Origin: Chionoecetes opilio
Taxonomy: Eukaryota; Arthropoda; Malacostraca; Decapoda; Majidae
Length of the DNA stretch: 64,000 bases
Reading direction: 5' to 3'
Assembly: GCA_016584305.1 (NCBI GenBank)
Contig: JACEEZ010000427.1
Location: 136,001 to 200,000 of the forward strand
Shown here: positions 1 through 22,586 of the stretch, piece by piece
Layout of the letters: the number at the start of each line of letters is the position of its first letter
How positions within the stretch are numbered: position 1 is the first letter of the stretch
Notes under the pieces: model-generated
The model's database searches: none
What the model was told of the DNA's origin: nothing
The model's input: only the letters and a program-made list of their open reading frames with translations
Made by a program: the position numbers and the translations under genes

Positions 1-130
1 TTAGTTCAGTTTATACTATGAAAAATGTAATTGAAATATGTAATTGAACACTAGCTTTGCTGGAATTGTAATTGTAATTTGGAAATAATAAAATTTAGTA
101 ATTGTAATTGTAATTTGGAAATAATAAAAT
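1..130. repeat. Degenerate TAATTG-type simple repeat
   Basis: AT-rich sequence in which 'gtaattgtaattg' recurs; a second short block lies at about 490-525. No coding potential is seen. Confidence 0.6.
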
Positions 131-144
131 TGTGTACCTGAGGG

Positions 145-406
145 TACTTCCGTAGTGTAGTGGTTAGCACGCTCGGCTCACAACCGAGAAGTCCCGGGTT
201 CGATCCCCAGGGGGAGCGAAGATAGATGGGTGGTCTTTCTTAAAACCCGAGCCCCTGTCCACCCAGCAGTGAATGGGTACCGGGTGTTAGCCGGGGGTTT
301 GTGACCCCCTCCTGGGGTGGTGGCTTCGGCCAACACTAAGCTGCAGCGGTAGATCACTATGGCTCTGAGGAATTATCCTCTAAACAAAAAAAAAACAAAA
401 AAAACC
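145..406 (+). mobile_element. tRNA-Val-headed SINE, copy 1
   Basis: The first ~75 bases fold like a tRNA, with a CTCGG/CCGAG anticodon stem, a CAC anticodon (Val), a GGTTCGATCC T-loop and an A/B-box promoter pattern. A conserved ~190-base body follows and ends in a (CAAA)n/A-rich tail. The same unit recurs at 5,821 (+), 31,431 (-) and 43,459 (+), so this is a dispersed SINE and not a tRNA gene. Confidence 0.85.
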
Positions 407-868
407 TGTAATTATAATTAACATTTTTTCTATTCCTTGTACTAATCCTTTGTATGTAATCGTAATTGAGTAGTTGGATAAGTCATCCTAATTGTAATTG
501 TAATTGTAATTGAACCAAACCAATGTAATTACTCCAAGCCTGCTATATACCCCCGCCGTGCCTGCAGTCGTGGCGGTACGGGGCTCACACCGGTAAAAAT
601 GGACGAGGACTGCGCGGTCATTTTCTGAGACACTGACTACTATTTCCCTGAACGTCACCACCTTTGACCTGCCCACCCTGCTGGCCACCGCTGCCGTCCA
701 CCCATCACGTCGCCCCGCCGTCATCCGCCTCACCTGTGCCTTCCTGAGGAAGACTAATCAACTGTCCCGACTGTGATTAATTCACGGCTGTACACCAGGG
801 CGAATATCGTCGATTTCGACATCACAGCCCTTCAACAACAACTTTTTCCTAGCCAAAATTTGGGATAA
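407..868. other. Unassigned intergenic sequence
   Basis: A small remnant of the TAATTG repeat and otherwise unique sequence. I see no conserved coding frame. Confidence 0.4.
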
Positions 869-1256
869 AATTCTAGAGTCCTTTCCCGCCCTTATTAGTG
901 GTTTTATTTTCTCCAGACTTTCACAGATCCCTTCAGATAACTCTAAAACGTAGGGGAGAGATGCCCCCTTCCCCCCTAAATGACCTACCCTGGATCCCCC
1001 AAAATAATATTACTAACCTAACCTAACCTAACCTTACCAATAACCTCCTAGCGAGACCTAAGGGCGAGAAAGAACTAGAATTTCACCAGGTTAGGTTAGG
1101 TTAGGTTATATTGAGGTTAGGTTAGTATTTTTTTTCTTAATTTGTTCTATCTTTCCCCCACTTTATAATTACGCTTTAGAGGTATCTGAAGGGATCTGTG
1201 TAGGTCTGGAGGAGAAAAGCCCACTAATAAGGGCGGGAAAGGACTCTAGGTAGAAT
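869..1256. mobile_element. Foldback element with TTAGG-bearing arms, copy 1
   Basis: The left arm (about 869-1,030) is the inverted complement of the right arm (about 1,085-1,256). The outer ends read AATTCTAGAGTCCTTTCCCG and its complement. Both arms carry (CCTAA)n or (TTAGG)n runs near the centre. A longer member of the family lies at 23,454-24,345. It is probably a non-autonomous DNA element; the superfamily is unknown. Confidence 0.75.
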
Positions 1257-1852
1257 TTTACTGAAACTAGGCCACCTCGACTCTTTATTTCTGGCAGGCA
1301 TTATACGAATAGACTCAGTGCTATTGTGCGGGGCGAGATGAACGGTTACACTGAATAAAATGATAACACTGACATGGGTAGGAAGCAGGTGGATGATGAG
1401 TAAACTAAGATTGATTGATTTAATGCCAAAAAAGGTGAATGTGCCAGACATCAGAGGTCATATATAGGTCTATAGCAAAGCATAAAAAGAGTCAGGGTTA
1501 TAGAAAAATAGTGAAACGGTGAGGGAAGGGGAAAGAACGGAATGTTACAGCAGGTGAGTAAACTAATAACTGGTTGACAAGTTAATACCTCCAATAGGTG
1601 AACTTCATCGGCATCAATTTCTTGGCAGTTCTCAACGGGACTCTCCATGGCTAAGAGGTGCATCGTCTCCTCACGGCATGGCTTTTGTACTTACTTCACA
1701 CCATTATTATACTGACACTGTTCTATACCTGCACCGCCTCGCTCAGCTGTTCCTCACGGCAGGGGTTTTAATCCCTCTGTAGGGAAGATCAGCTGCAGCA
1801 TTGCCAAGTACTGTGGTGACCTTGGGGGGGGGGGGGGGGTATAAAGTGGAGT

Positions 1853-1975
1853 CCAACAGTTTTTGGATGACCAGAGAAAATAAGAAGAAAGAAAAAGAAA
1901 GAAACTAATAAGATAGAATAAGAGAAGAAAACAAATTAAAGACCCAGACAGCAAGAAGAAACACGTCAGGGAGTG
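1853..1975 (+). repeat. Duplicated A-rich segment, copy 1
   Basis: About 120 bases beginning CAACAGTTTTTGGATGACC recur at 2,482-2,593. The two copies differ mainly by an indel of about 11 bases. The second copy lies close to the GPATCH3 start and may be part of its 5' untranslated region. Confidence 0.85.
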
Positions 1976-2481
1976 AACTGGAGGAAGGAATCGCCTTGTG
2001 CTTGTTTAATACGCGTACATAAATCTGTGTACGAACGGTCATCATACTATTATCAGAGCGTACAAAATAAGAATGTGCATGGTAAATTTTGTAGAAGGGT
2101 AGTATGTGAGGGCTATATGTTGCTGTGGTAACACTGATTTGTACCAGACTGGAGATGCTGGGAACTTTTTAACAGCACTTTTTAATAGTAATGTTTGAAA
2201 ACGGATCAAAATGTCTTTCCCAGGTGAAATAAACAAGGGAAGAGTTAACAAGTTTTTAGTTAACGAAGGAGACGAAGTGGAAGAGGACCTATGAAGCGAT
2301 ACTAAGTTTATTAAGCGACAAAGGTCACAAGAAGAAGAAGACGTATTTTCATGTTTGTTTATTTACCTCTGCTGGTGAGCTACAAAGTGAGGCTACAACA
2401 ACCTTACTTAGAGGAGGAAGAGGATATAGTGGGGGAGTATTTGTTCGGAGAAGGGAATGTGGAAGAAGCAAAAAGAACAAT

Positions 2482-2593
2482 CAACAGTTTTTGGATGACC
2501 AGAGAAAATAAGAAGAAAGAAAAAGAAAGAAACTAATAAAAGAAGAAAACAAATTAAAGACCCAGACAGCAAGAAGAAACACGTCAGGGAGTG
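2482..2593 (+). repeat. Duplicated A-rich segment, copy 2
   Basis: Second copy of the 1,853-1,975 segment, ending about 90 bases before the GPATCH3 start codon. Confidence 0.85.
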
Positions 2594-2653
2594 CCGTTGA
2601 AAAAGGCCTGACTCCCGACCCACAACTGAACTGAACTGAACCTCTGCTGGAGT

Positions 2654-2671
2654 ATGAGTGAACAGTGGTGA
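2654..2671 (+). promoter_or_regulatory. Short upstream ORF before GPATCH3
   Basis: An ATG at 2,654 opens a five-codon frame that ends in TGA at 2,669-2,671, fourteen bases before the main ATG at 2,685. Such a uORF would reduce or tune translation if the transcript starts upstream of it. The transcript start is not known. Confidence 0.4.
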
Positions 2672-2684
2672 CAGTGGTGTTGCA

Positions 2685-12774
<10,090 letters not shown>

Positions 12775-12790
12775 GCCAGATGCATATATA

Positions 12791-13001
12791 TTAACCCCTT
12801 CAGACCCAGATCTTTCCTTTCCTATATAAAAGTGTCTTGTTAGCTATAAAATTACAAAAAAGTTACTTAATATACCAAATTAGCTAGTGGACAAGGATAC
12901 TATAAACAGTTCAAATCTATAAAATACTGCTTATATGCATTAAAATTGTCTAATGGTACCCAAATTACAATGGAAATTACGTTCTGTGTCTCAAGGGTTA
13001 A
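12791..13001. mobile_element. piggyBac-like MITE, copy 1 (GPATCH3 3' region)
   Basis: Bounded by TTAA, with inverted ends CCCCTTCA and TCAAGGG. Internal sequence is shared with 44,787-45,000. It begins 17 bases after the GPATCH3 stop, so it is probably in the 3' untranslated region. It includes an ATTAAA (12,939) that could act as a poly(A) signal; no AATAAA is obvious nearby. Confidence 0.85.
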
Positions 13002-13055
13002 GAACATAAGGAAGCTACCAGAGGCTGCGAGACCTACACGAGGTAGTTCCCTTCT
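13002..13055 (+). repeat. GAAGCTAC interspersed repeat
   Basis: Direct copy immediately adjoining the right TTAA of the MITE at 12,791-13,001. Confidence 0.8.
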
Positions 13056-13357
13056 CCATATTATAATTTACTCTAACCAAACTTACTAAATGCATTGCTA
13101 TATATAGTATTTTTATATATCACGTTTCATCTAAAAAAAAATGTATATTTATTTGTGTTTCTTGTGATGTATATTTAAGTCAAGGAGTAAAATATGATTT
13201 GAATTTTACTGTTTGCATTGCCTTTCTACTTCAACACTCAACTATGTTTTTAGATCTGCAAAGACCGTGGAGTGAAAAGTAACTGTGTCTGGCCTCACTT
13301 TTTCATTTAAGATAAGGAAGAATGCCTATATTGAAGGTTTGCCATAAATGATCAGAA

Positions 13358-13413
13358 CAGGAAAATAAGGAAGCTACAAAAGGCTGTGAGACCTACACGT
13401 GGTAATTCCTGAT
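13358..13413 (+). repeat. GAAGCTAC interspersed repeat
   Basis: Direct copy, GGAAGCTACAAAAGGCTGTG type. Confidence 0.8.
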
Positions 13414-13982
13414 GTTCCCTCCACCTTCAGGCTCAGGTAAGGACACACAGGTAGGGTAGGGATTATTTTGAAATATCTCGGTTGAAGAAGTGGAAGGGGG
13501 GGGGGGTATGGAGGCAAAGACTAACTACTAAAGGGGGCGTGGTGGTAAAAATGTTGAAACACTGATCTAGAAACAGTTTTCTAAGCTAATTTAATCCCTT
13601 GATATACCGAATCAGTGACATTTGGCAAGTTTTCTGATCATCCTACATTCATAAAAGAAAGACGAAACAAAGCTAATTATGTTTCGCATTTCTTCTTTGA
13701 TCATTAGTATAATTATTTGATCTTTGGAAATATGTTGTTCGTGTGTAGCCTATAGTCTCCTTTGGTTTACTTATCATATGCGTGTTAATTTGTCGTGTAG
13801 TTAATGAATCATGAATTTGTTAATTAATCCATTATAACTAGCTCAAATAATGGTTGTAACAGCACCTTAGATGTGGCCATAACAAGCTAATTATAGGTAA
13901 TGACCAGGTAAAACAGACCACACGAACCTGCCCTATTCCCCCACCCCTCCCCACCTCTCTCTATTCTTCCTTCTCTCATACT
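13414..13982. other. Unassigned intergenic sequence
   Basis: No repeat structure or conserved coding frame is seen, apart from a short G run at about 13,496. Confidence 0.4.
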
Positions 13983-14884
13983 CAGGGGCGTAGTTAGGCC
14001 TGGGCATTGGGGACTATAGCCCCCAATGTTTTATGAATAGCCCCGGATCTTAAATACCTTTTTTTTTTTTTTTTTTTTTTTCTCACAAAAATAAGATAAG
14101 CTCTGACTGGGCCAACATAAAATTATAGTAAAAAAAAAAAGATATTTGGTTAGATGTTACTTAGCGTACGCTGATGGCATCCTTTTTATGAGCAGGACAT
14201 GAGAGAGGTGGAGAGAACAGAGGAGAGGAGTGCATGAGAGGAGACACCAAAAGACCTTTTGGAGAGGTGAAGAAGAGAATATCAGATGGATAAGACAGCA
14301 AGATGCATTTTTTCGAAGTGCATTTTTTCGAAGTGCATTTTTTCGAAGTGCATTTTTTCGAAGTGGAGTTTTTTCGAAATGCATTTTTTTGAAGTGCATT
14401 TTTTCAAAGTGCATTTTTTTCAAAGTGCATTTTTTTCGAACTGCATTTTTTTTAAGTGTTTTTTTTCGAAGTGCATTTTTGTGTGGCCTTGGCCAGTCCT
14501 TTGTGGTGTAATAAAAAAAAAGTAGTTATAAGACCGAGGTTGGTCACATTTCAGTATTGAACAAAGCATTGGTAATATACAATCTATATGACTGCTTCAT
14601 CACGCCAAAGCTCTCTTTTTCTAGAGTTTTACTCCTACTAATGAAAATAAAAATAATAACGAAGTGGAACCCCAACTCAGATTGTCTTAATTTTATTTTT
14701 ATTTCATGTTTCGAAAGTTATCCTAAGCAAATTACCGGAGCCTTTTGGTTGAGTACAGTGACTCACATCTTATATTCATTATACTCATAAATAAATTGAG
14801 TTATCCTGTAAAATTTTTAAGATCTCTTGGATGGGCTAAGCCCCCAAAAAATGTTTCAAGATCCTAAATACGCCCCTGCCTGAG
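13983..14884. mobile_element. hAT-like non-autonomous element with internal 18-bp minisatellite
   Basis: Ends CAGGGGCGTAGTTAGGCC and CCTAAATACGCCCCTG are inverted. TCATACT flanks both sides (13,976-13,982 and 14,885-14,891), consistent with a short target duplication if a few extra bases on the right are included. Inside, 14,309-14,480 repeats GCATTTTTTCGAAGT. No transposase frame is seen. Confidence 0.65.
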
Positions 14885-14891
14885 TCATACT

Positions 14892-15885
14892 CCTACATGA
14901 ATTATTTTGAATTTCTTATATTATGTTAAAAGGGAGACAGGCAGCTGGAAAAGACTAACAAAAAAGCGCTACCTGTGGGCAGCGGGCTTCGTAATGAAAG
15001 AGAGGGGTTTGGGGGGGGGGTGGGGGGGGGGTTGAAAAGAAAATAGTAAGTTTTTTCATTTTTCTTGATTATGTATTCGCGTCCCTTTGTTGTGTAGGGA
15101 TGGTGATGGTGTTGGCATGGGTAGCTAGAAGGGGAGAGGAGGAGGAAGGGGGTGGGGGGGAGAAGGAGGGACGAGGAGGAGGAAGGAGGTTTGACAAGGA
15201 AGGGAGGAGGAAGAACTATTTTCTTAAGTATACTTCGCTTTGTATACAATCCTTCAGTCCTTCACGGGCCTCTTTGCTCCTTCACGCATGCTACAGGAGT
15301 CATGGGAGGGCATTAGAAGTCCCACAGGATTGCTAGTATAGTATTCCTAGGTTTTTATAAGTACTTTGACAATCGCATGGGTGGCTCAAATAGGGATTAA
15401 TAATACTAATACTAATACTAACACTGAAAATACTAATACTGATCATTTTATTGAAGTAATAATTAATCTAGCAATGCCTACCATATGTTTATGTCTTGTA
15501 GTAAGTTTTGTCTAATTTGTGATTTTTAAAGTAATCGTCCAGACCATTTCATCATTCCTGATTTAATGCAATCAAATCATAGCCATTAACGAGTATATCA
15601 ACAATACGTCGTCACTTTTTGTATCCAGTCAGCCGTTTTTAAATAATCCGCAATCAAAATCTGCAAATTCCCCGAGTTCTCAAAACACACTCAAGATTTG
15701 CAGACGCTCAGGCTCAGGCTCCGTGACGTAGCATCAGGGAGGCTCCTCTTCCCGCGCTTGATCAGAGGCACGTAAACACAGAGATAAATATAATAGTACT
15801 TGAAGATATTTGGGTGTTTCTGATAGATTTTTTTTGCTATATGCCACATTGCCACATGCATGCATCCTTTATGGGTGCAGCATGC
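14892..15885. other. Unassigned intergenic sequence
   Basis: A purine-rich stretch at 15,125-15,215 and a short AATACT repeat at about 15,400-15,440. No gene is recognised. Confidence 0.4.
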
Positions 15886-15888
15886 TTC

Positions 15889-16762
15889 CTTCCCACACAC
15901 ACGCCTGCACACCGACACCCTTCCCCCACACACGCCTCCTTCCCACACACACGCCTCCTTCCCACACACACGCTTGCATACACGCCTCCTTCCCACACAC
16001 ACGCCTCCGTCCCACACACACGCCTGCACACCGACACCCTTCCCACACTCACGCCTGCACACACGCCTGCACACCGACACCCTTCCCACACACGCCTGCA
16101 CACACGCCTCCTTCCCCCACACACGCCTGCACACACGCTTCCTTCCTACACACACGCCTGCACACCGACACCCTTCCCACACAAACGCCTGCACACACGC
16201 CTCCTTCCCACACACACGCTTGCATACACGCCTCCTTCCCACACACGCCTGCACACACGCCACCTTCCCACACACACGCTGCAGACACGCTTCCTTCCCA
16301 CACACACGCCTGCACACCGACACCCTTCCCACACAGACGCCTGCACACACACACACGCCTCCTTCCCACACACACGCCTGCACACACGCCTCCTTCCCAC
16401 ACACACGCTTCCTTTCCACACACACGCCTGCACACCGACACCCTTCCCACACACACGCCTGCACACACGCCTCCTTCCCACACACACGTCTGCACACCGA
16501 CACCCTTCTTACACATACGCCTGCACACACGCCTCCTTCCCACACACGCGCCTGCACACACGCCTCCTTCCCACACACACCTGCACACACGCCTCCTTCC
16601 CACACACACGCCCTCCACACACGTGTGTGTTGTGTGTGTATGTGTGTGTGTGTGCAGGAAGGGTGTTGGTGCGCAGGCGTGTGTGTGGGAAGGAGGCGTG
16701 TGTGCAGGCGTGTGTGTGGGAAGGAGGCGTGTGTGCAGGCGTGTGTGTGGGAAGAGTGTCGG
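15889..16762. repeat. CACACGCCTGCACAC minisatellite with an inverted end
   Basis: About 730 bases of variable units combining CCTTCCCACACACACG and CCTGCACACACG. At about 16,620-16,650 the array passes through a CACGTGTG centre and continues for ~110 bases as its own reverse complement. Long open frames on both strands follow from the repeat and are not taken as genes. Confidence 0.9.
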
Positions 16763-17088
16763 TCACAGCGACAGATTCACTGTCTGACACCGAAGTACAA
16801 TCGCTCATCATAACATTTGCCGACAGGTGTCAGACAGAGTGTCTGCGGGCGTTCCTGTTCTGACGTCATCAATAACAGTCGTAGCCCTGTTGGAGGGAAG
16901 ATTTTTTTTTTCGCGCGCTTTTTACAAAAGTCGTGTTTTTACGGAAATAAGGCCTGGAAATCAATTATTTTTGGTGGATTAGGTGTTTTGAATGTACATT
17001 CAACATAATTAGGCAAACAAAAAAATGGGCCTGGACGATTACTTTAAGGAATATCTGGAAGTATCATGTCATTGTGAATTGGCTGAAA

Positions 17089-17343
17089 TAGGGACTTCTA
17101 ATCATTGTAACTGAAAACTGATTCCAGATTCGTGTTCAGCATGCCCGAAAACTACTAGGAACAAATTTTCAAGCAAATCTATTTAAAAAAAAATATTGTA
17201 AATTTTGCTAGGGGCTAGCCCTAGCAAAATTTGCAATATTTTTTGAAAAAAAAATTTACTTGAAAATTTGTTCCTAACAGTTTTCGGGCATGCTGAACAT
17301 GAATCTGGAATCAGTTTTCAGTTACAATGATTAGAAGTCCCTA
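17089..17343. mobile_element. Palindromic foldback MITE
   Basis: Two ~120-base arms from TAGGGACTTCTAATCATTG to its complement meet at a CTAGGGGCTAGCCCTAG centre. A diverged half-copy (CATGCTGAACACGAATCTGG) lies at about 53,488-53,530. Confidence 0.9.
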
Positions 17344-17549
17344 TTGACAAATTACTGGCAATCACCATCAACATATACACAATTGTAGATTCAGAATATA
17401 TACATTATACACATACACATATAATAATATCAAGACGTTATCTTGCTTCGTTGTGGCTTCCACACTCTCAGATGGCCAGCGCTCAACGTCAAGAAACTTG
17501 CCGGGACAGAGACAAACCTCACCAAACGAAGAACATCCCGGACCCTACC

Positions 17550-17692
17550 CATAACTACGTCACGGTTTGTTTACATCGGTGCATTGTGGGGATAAGTCGG
17601 GGCCGCCGCGGGTGGACCTACGGAAGGAAAACTACGACGATGGAAGAATTTAGAGTTATTTTGCGTGAAATTGATATTCCAGGTGCTATATT
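17550..17692 (+). repeat. Dispersed segment with a short possible transposon exon
   Basis: 143 bases recur inverted at 25,720-25,865. The segment contains ATG at 17,640 opening MEEFRVILREIDIPGA. Recurrence plus a coding-looking start suggests a first exon of a DNA transposon protein; this is a guess, and only 27 codons are open. Confidence 0.4.
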
Positions 17693-17975
17693 AACGTGTT
17701 CTGTTCTCGCTGACAACACATAGAGAAGACCTGTGGTAATGGCTGATGTGCAGAGGCTTCTAAACTAGGAAAACAGAGTCATAACAGAGCCTCGTCAAGA
17801 GGTAAGCAAGTGGTAGGGTACGTATTGTGTCGGTACCACTTGCTTACCTCTAAATGAGACTGCTCTGCCTCTGCACATCAGCCATCACCTCAGGTCTTCT
17901 GTAGTGTTGTCAGCGAGAACACAGCACGGAAATATAGCACCTGGAATATCAATTTCGCCCAAAACAGCTCGAAAT
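17650..17975. mobile_element. Foldback structure
   Basis: Arms at about 17,650-17,813 and 17,838-17,975 are imperfect complements; the central pair is AGGTAAGCAAGTGGTA and its complement. It overlaps the dispersed segment at 17,550-17,692. Confidence 0.75.
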
Positions 17976-17993
17976 TTTTACATTAAATATATA

Positions 17994-18934
<941 letters not shown>

Positions 18935-18942
18935 TATACATG

Positions 18943-19969
18943 TGTAGTGGTCAAAATGACCATCTACACCGTTGTCACCATTATGTAGTGCCCACCTTGG
19001 GAGTGTACTCTACAGTCCTGGTTACTCCGCTGCCACCACCCACATTAGGTGGGAAAAAATATATGAATGAACAAAAATAAAAGATTTAAGAAAATATGTA
19101 AGTACTGGTTGGAAGCTGAATGACAACGCGTTAATATATTTCTAGTTATAATATATTTAACTCTTTACTGTCTCACTTGGTAATTATTATACATTCACAA
19201 GTTATCTTAATTTTAAGTTTTCCCTTTTCCCTCCTAGCGATACGCACGCGAAATGCTCAAGTCGTTATCCTAATATAGTTTACTATCTTTGGTAACTTCG
19301 GTTGCACTGTCACCACATTAACGATACGCACATGTAATGCTCAAGTCGTCATCCTAATACAGTTTACTATCTCTGGTAACTTCAGTCGCACTGTTATCAC
19401 AGTCGCACTGTGCGTATCTTAACGATACGCACATGTAATGCTCAAGTCGTTATCCTAATATAATGTATACGTAGTCTATCCCACTTCCAACTGTTTCCCC
19501 CCTCACTTATTTTTCTTTTTCCCTTTCTCCTTGTCCTCACACGGCTGGCTGTGAATTTGTAGTTGACCCCTCTGCAAATTTTGTGAGCGCTTGGCCCCTG
19601 GTCCCCCAACAGCATCCTACCTTAGGACCCTAAGTAATACACTTTATTAGTCCTGGTCAACAAAAGGAATCACAGTAAGTCATGTCTACATCTCTAGTTA
19701 AAAACATTTCATAACTACCTTTACCAAAGGGGCGAGAATATCACCTCCCCAAGGCGACTTAACTCAATGAACGTCGAGCTGCCTTCTAAATTATCTAACC
19801 TAGAATCCCCGTTCTCACCCCCGTTTCGCTAGTGTCTAATTACTACTGGCTTAAAAATAAGCCTAACCAGTGATTCAGGAATGAGGCGTGGAGGAAAATT
19901 CCTCGTTAGCTTATTGATACTTATGTGTTATTCATCTCTTCCCCTTTTAATGTAATTTCTCGCGTTACA
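18943..19969 (-). mobile_element. LTR-like direct repeat, copy A
   Basis: About 1.03 kb that matches 21,511-22,586 along its whole length in the same orientation. On the minus strand it begins TGTAACGCG and ends CCACTACA, as LTRs begin TG and end CA. With copy B it brackets 1.5 kb. Confidence 0.6.
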
Positions 19970-21510
19970 TAGCTTTTTCCCCCCCCCAAAAAAAATTCCT
20001 TATGCCTCAGTCCTTCATCAAGCATCCTACCGGATATCTAACTAAAAATAAAAAATAAATTATCATATACATCACACATAATTTCATATACATTTTCTTA
20101 GGATTCTATCACTTACAAACAAATATTCTCATCCCATTTCCAATTCTTCCAACAAATTTACAACAAAATGAGATTAGTATGTATTCTTAACTTATCACTT
20201 CCCTCACCAAGAGCAGATTTAACCAGTTTGGGGAATACGTATTTAATGTAATCCCTTCACTCCCTTAAAATGAAAACCCCTTCTCACTTTCTCTTATTTG
20301 TCAAGGCCGAAGCCTATAGAGTCGCGACTGGACTCGTCCCTCTAGTCTGTAATGGTTATTTTCTTTTACCCCACTAATCCTGGGCGTAGATGCGTAGGGG
20401 GAAAATCACGACTGGATTTACTCTATACCCTAAATACTTGGGATAAGGCTCCCCTCCTTTGGAGGCATAAAATACTCTGCGTCTATCACCCAACGAGCGA
20501 AGCTCAGAGCCAAGCACATTCTTGGGTCTAACGACAACCTAGCGGGTTTAGTGTTCAGTGCAATCTGTGTGCACCCTCTAAAGCAAGAATTTCTAACCTT
20601 TAAACATTCTTTCTAGGGGACCTCATCTCTCTCTCTCTTTCTCTCTTCTCACGAGAGAAAGTGTGAAAGTTAATCTCTTTCTCACGAGAGATTAACACTT
20701 TGTCATTATAATAAGCACGTAAACTCTTCACTGGCCTCCTCTCTCAAGATGGTGTTTGTGTACAAAATTCCTCCTCCATTACTAACCACTCTAACGCAAA
20801 TTTTTTAAGGTTTGGGCCCTTACTGCCACGACAACCCGTAAAATTGCTTATTGTAGGGCGTCTAGTTCTACATGAGCTGTTACATCTATCCTAATGTAAT
20901 CTAACCGTAAGGTACGGCAACCTAACCTCACCGCACCTTTTAATGACATCCTGCCCTACATTAGTGTTAAGTGTGGCATACAAGCCCCCTATCCCTACAT
21001 TCATCATCCATCCACTTTCCCCACACATCACTATTTACTTCCACTCGGCATTGTTCCACACTGCATCCACACGTGGTGTAGTGTCACATCACCCACATCC
21101 ACACTACCTTCACGCATCCTACATCACCCATAAACACACTGCATACGCGCTACCCACACACTTTTATGTCAACAGCGGGTCTGGGTGTGCATGTTTCATG
21201 TTGCAAACCCCTTTTACTACTCCGCTTCGGCTTTTCCAGGCCATCACTAATGTCTTATCAGCGTTCTATGTTTGCATGTGGGTAACCCGGCCTACTGTTA
21301 CGTTTGTATCATCTACTTCCCCAGCCTGAGCGAATAGTCATAGTCACTAACGCTACTCTATACACCATATGTACACCTATACTCTGTACACACCATACTG
21401 TACAGTATGTGATCACTAGGTAATGGCACTTGAAAAAAAACTAAGAAGGCGTTAGTCAGCAACGTGGGTACGCGGATCCATCGAACGGATCCCACACGCT
21501 ATCACCATTA
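19970..21510 (-). mobile_element. Interior of a candidate non-autonomous LTR element
   Basis: 1.54 kb between LTR-like copies A and B with no gag or pol-like frame on the minus strand. Directly inside copy B the minus strand reads TAATGGTGATAGCG, a possible primer-binding site. A ~130-codon plus-strand frame at 20,943-21,329 has no recognised content. Confidence 0.4.
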
Positions 21511-22586
21511 TGTAGTGGTCAAAATGACAAACTACACCGTTTCACCATTATGTAGTGCCCACCTTGGGAGTGTACTCTACAGTCCTGTTATCCGCTGCCC
21601 CACCCACATTAAGTGGAAAATATATTTAATGAAAAAAATTTTAAAAGATTTAAGAAATATGTAAGTTTCTGTTGGAAACTGAATGACACGCTTATATATT
21701 TTTATTTTATATATTTAACTTTTTTTTTTACTGTCTACTTGGTATTATTATACATTACAAGTTTCTTAATATTAAGTCTTCTTCCCTCCTAGCGATACGC
21801 ACGCGAAAATGCTCAAGTCGTATCCTAATATAGTTTACTACTTTGGTAAATTCGGTTGCACTGTCACCACATAACGATACGCACAATTGTAATCTCTCAG
21901 TCGTCATTCCTAATTATTTACTATCTCTGTAATTTTAGTCCACTGTTTCCACTTTACGATACGCATGCGTAATGCTCAAGTCGTCATCCTAATATAGTTA
22001 CTATCTTGGTAACTTCAGTCGCACTGTTACCCCTTAAAAGATACGCACATGTAAAGCTCAGTCGTTATCCTAATATAATGTTTTACGTAGTCTATCCACT
22101 TCCAAACTGTTTCCCTCTCACTTATTGTTCTATTTCCCTTTTTTCTCCTTTCCTCACACGGCTGGCTGGTCCATTTTAGTTGCCCCCTCTGCTATTTGTG
22201 AGCGCTTGGCCCCCCTGGTCGCCCAACGCATCCTACCTTAGGCCCTAATATACACTTTAAGTCCTGGTCAACAAAGGAAATTTCCATAAGTATGTCTACA
22301 TCTCTAGTTTAACAAAACATTTCATAAACATACCTTTACCAAGGGCGAGAAATATCACCTCCCCACGGGGGACTTTAAATCATGAACGCGAGCGCTTCTA
22401 AATTATCCTACTTGAATCCCCCTTTTACCTCGTTTGCTACGTGTCTAAATTAAATGGCTTAAAATATAAGCCTAACCAGTGATTCAGGAATGAGGCGTGG
22501 AGGAAAATTCCTCGTTAGCTTATTGATACTTATGCTGTTATTTCATCTCCTTACCCCTATTAATGTAATTTCATCGCGTTGCTACA
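21511..22586 (-). mobile_element. LTR-like direct repeat, copy B
   Basis: Full-length partner of copy A. Relative to A it lacks many single bases, often in homopolymers (for example CTGGTTACTCC against CTGTTATCC), which looks like uncorrected long-read error or strong decay. Confidence 0.6.

Noticed and set aside
149..222. tRNA-Val(CAC) gene
   Set aside because: The tRNA-like part is always followed by the same SINE body and recurs four times; the acceptor stem of this copy is imperfect. It is a SINE head.
1009..1120. Interstitial telomere or chromosome end
   Set aside because: Only three or four TTAGG units, placed symmetrically in the arms of a foldback element that recurs at 23,454.
15810..16863. 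Open frames of over 300 codons rich in His/Thr or Cys/Val/Gly
   Set aside because: All frames of the CACACGCCTG minisatellite stay open by composition; no domain, no start context and no splice structure.
20943..21329. 128-codon plus-strand frame
   Set aside because: No homology that I recognise, no splice context, and it lies in the interior of a candidate LTR element on the opposite strand.
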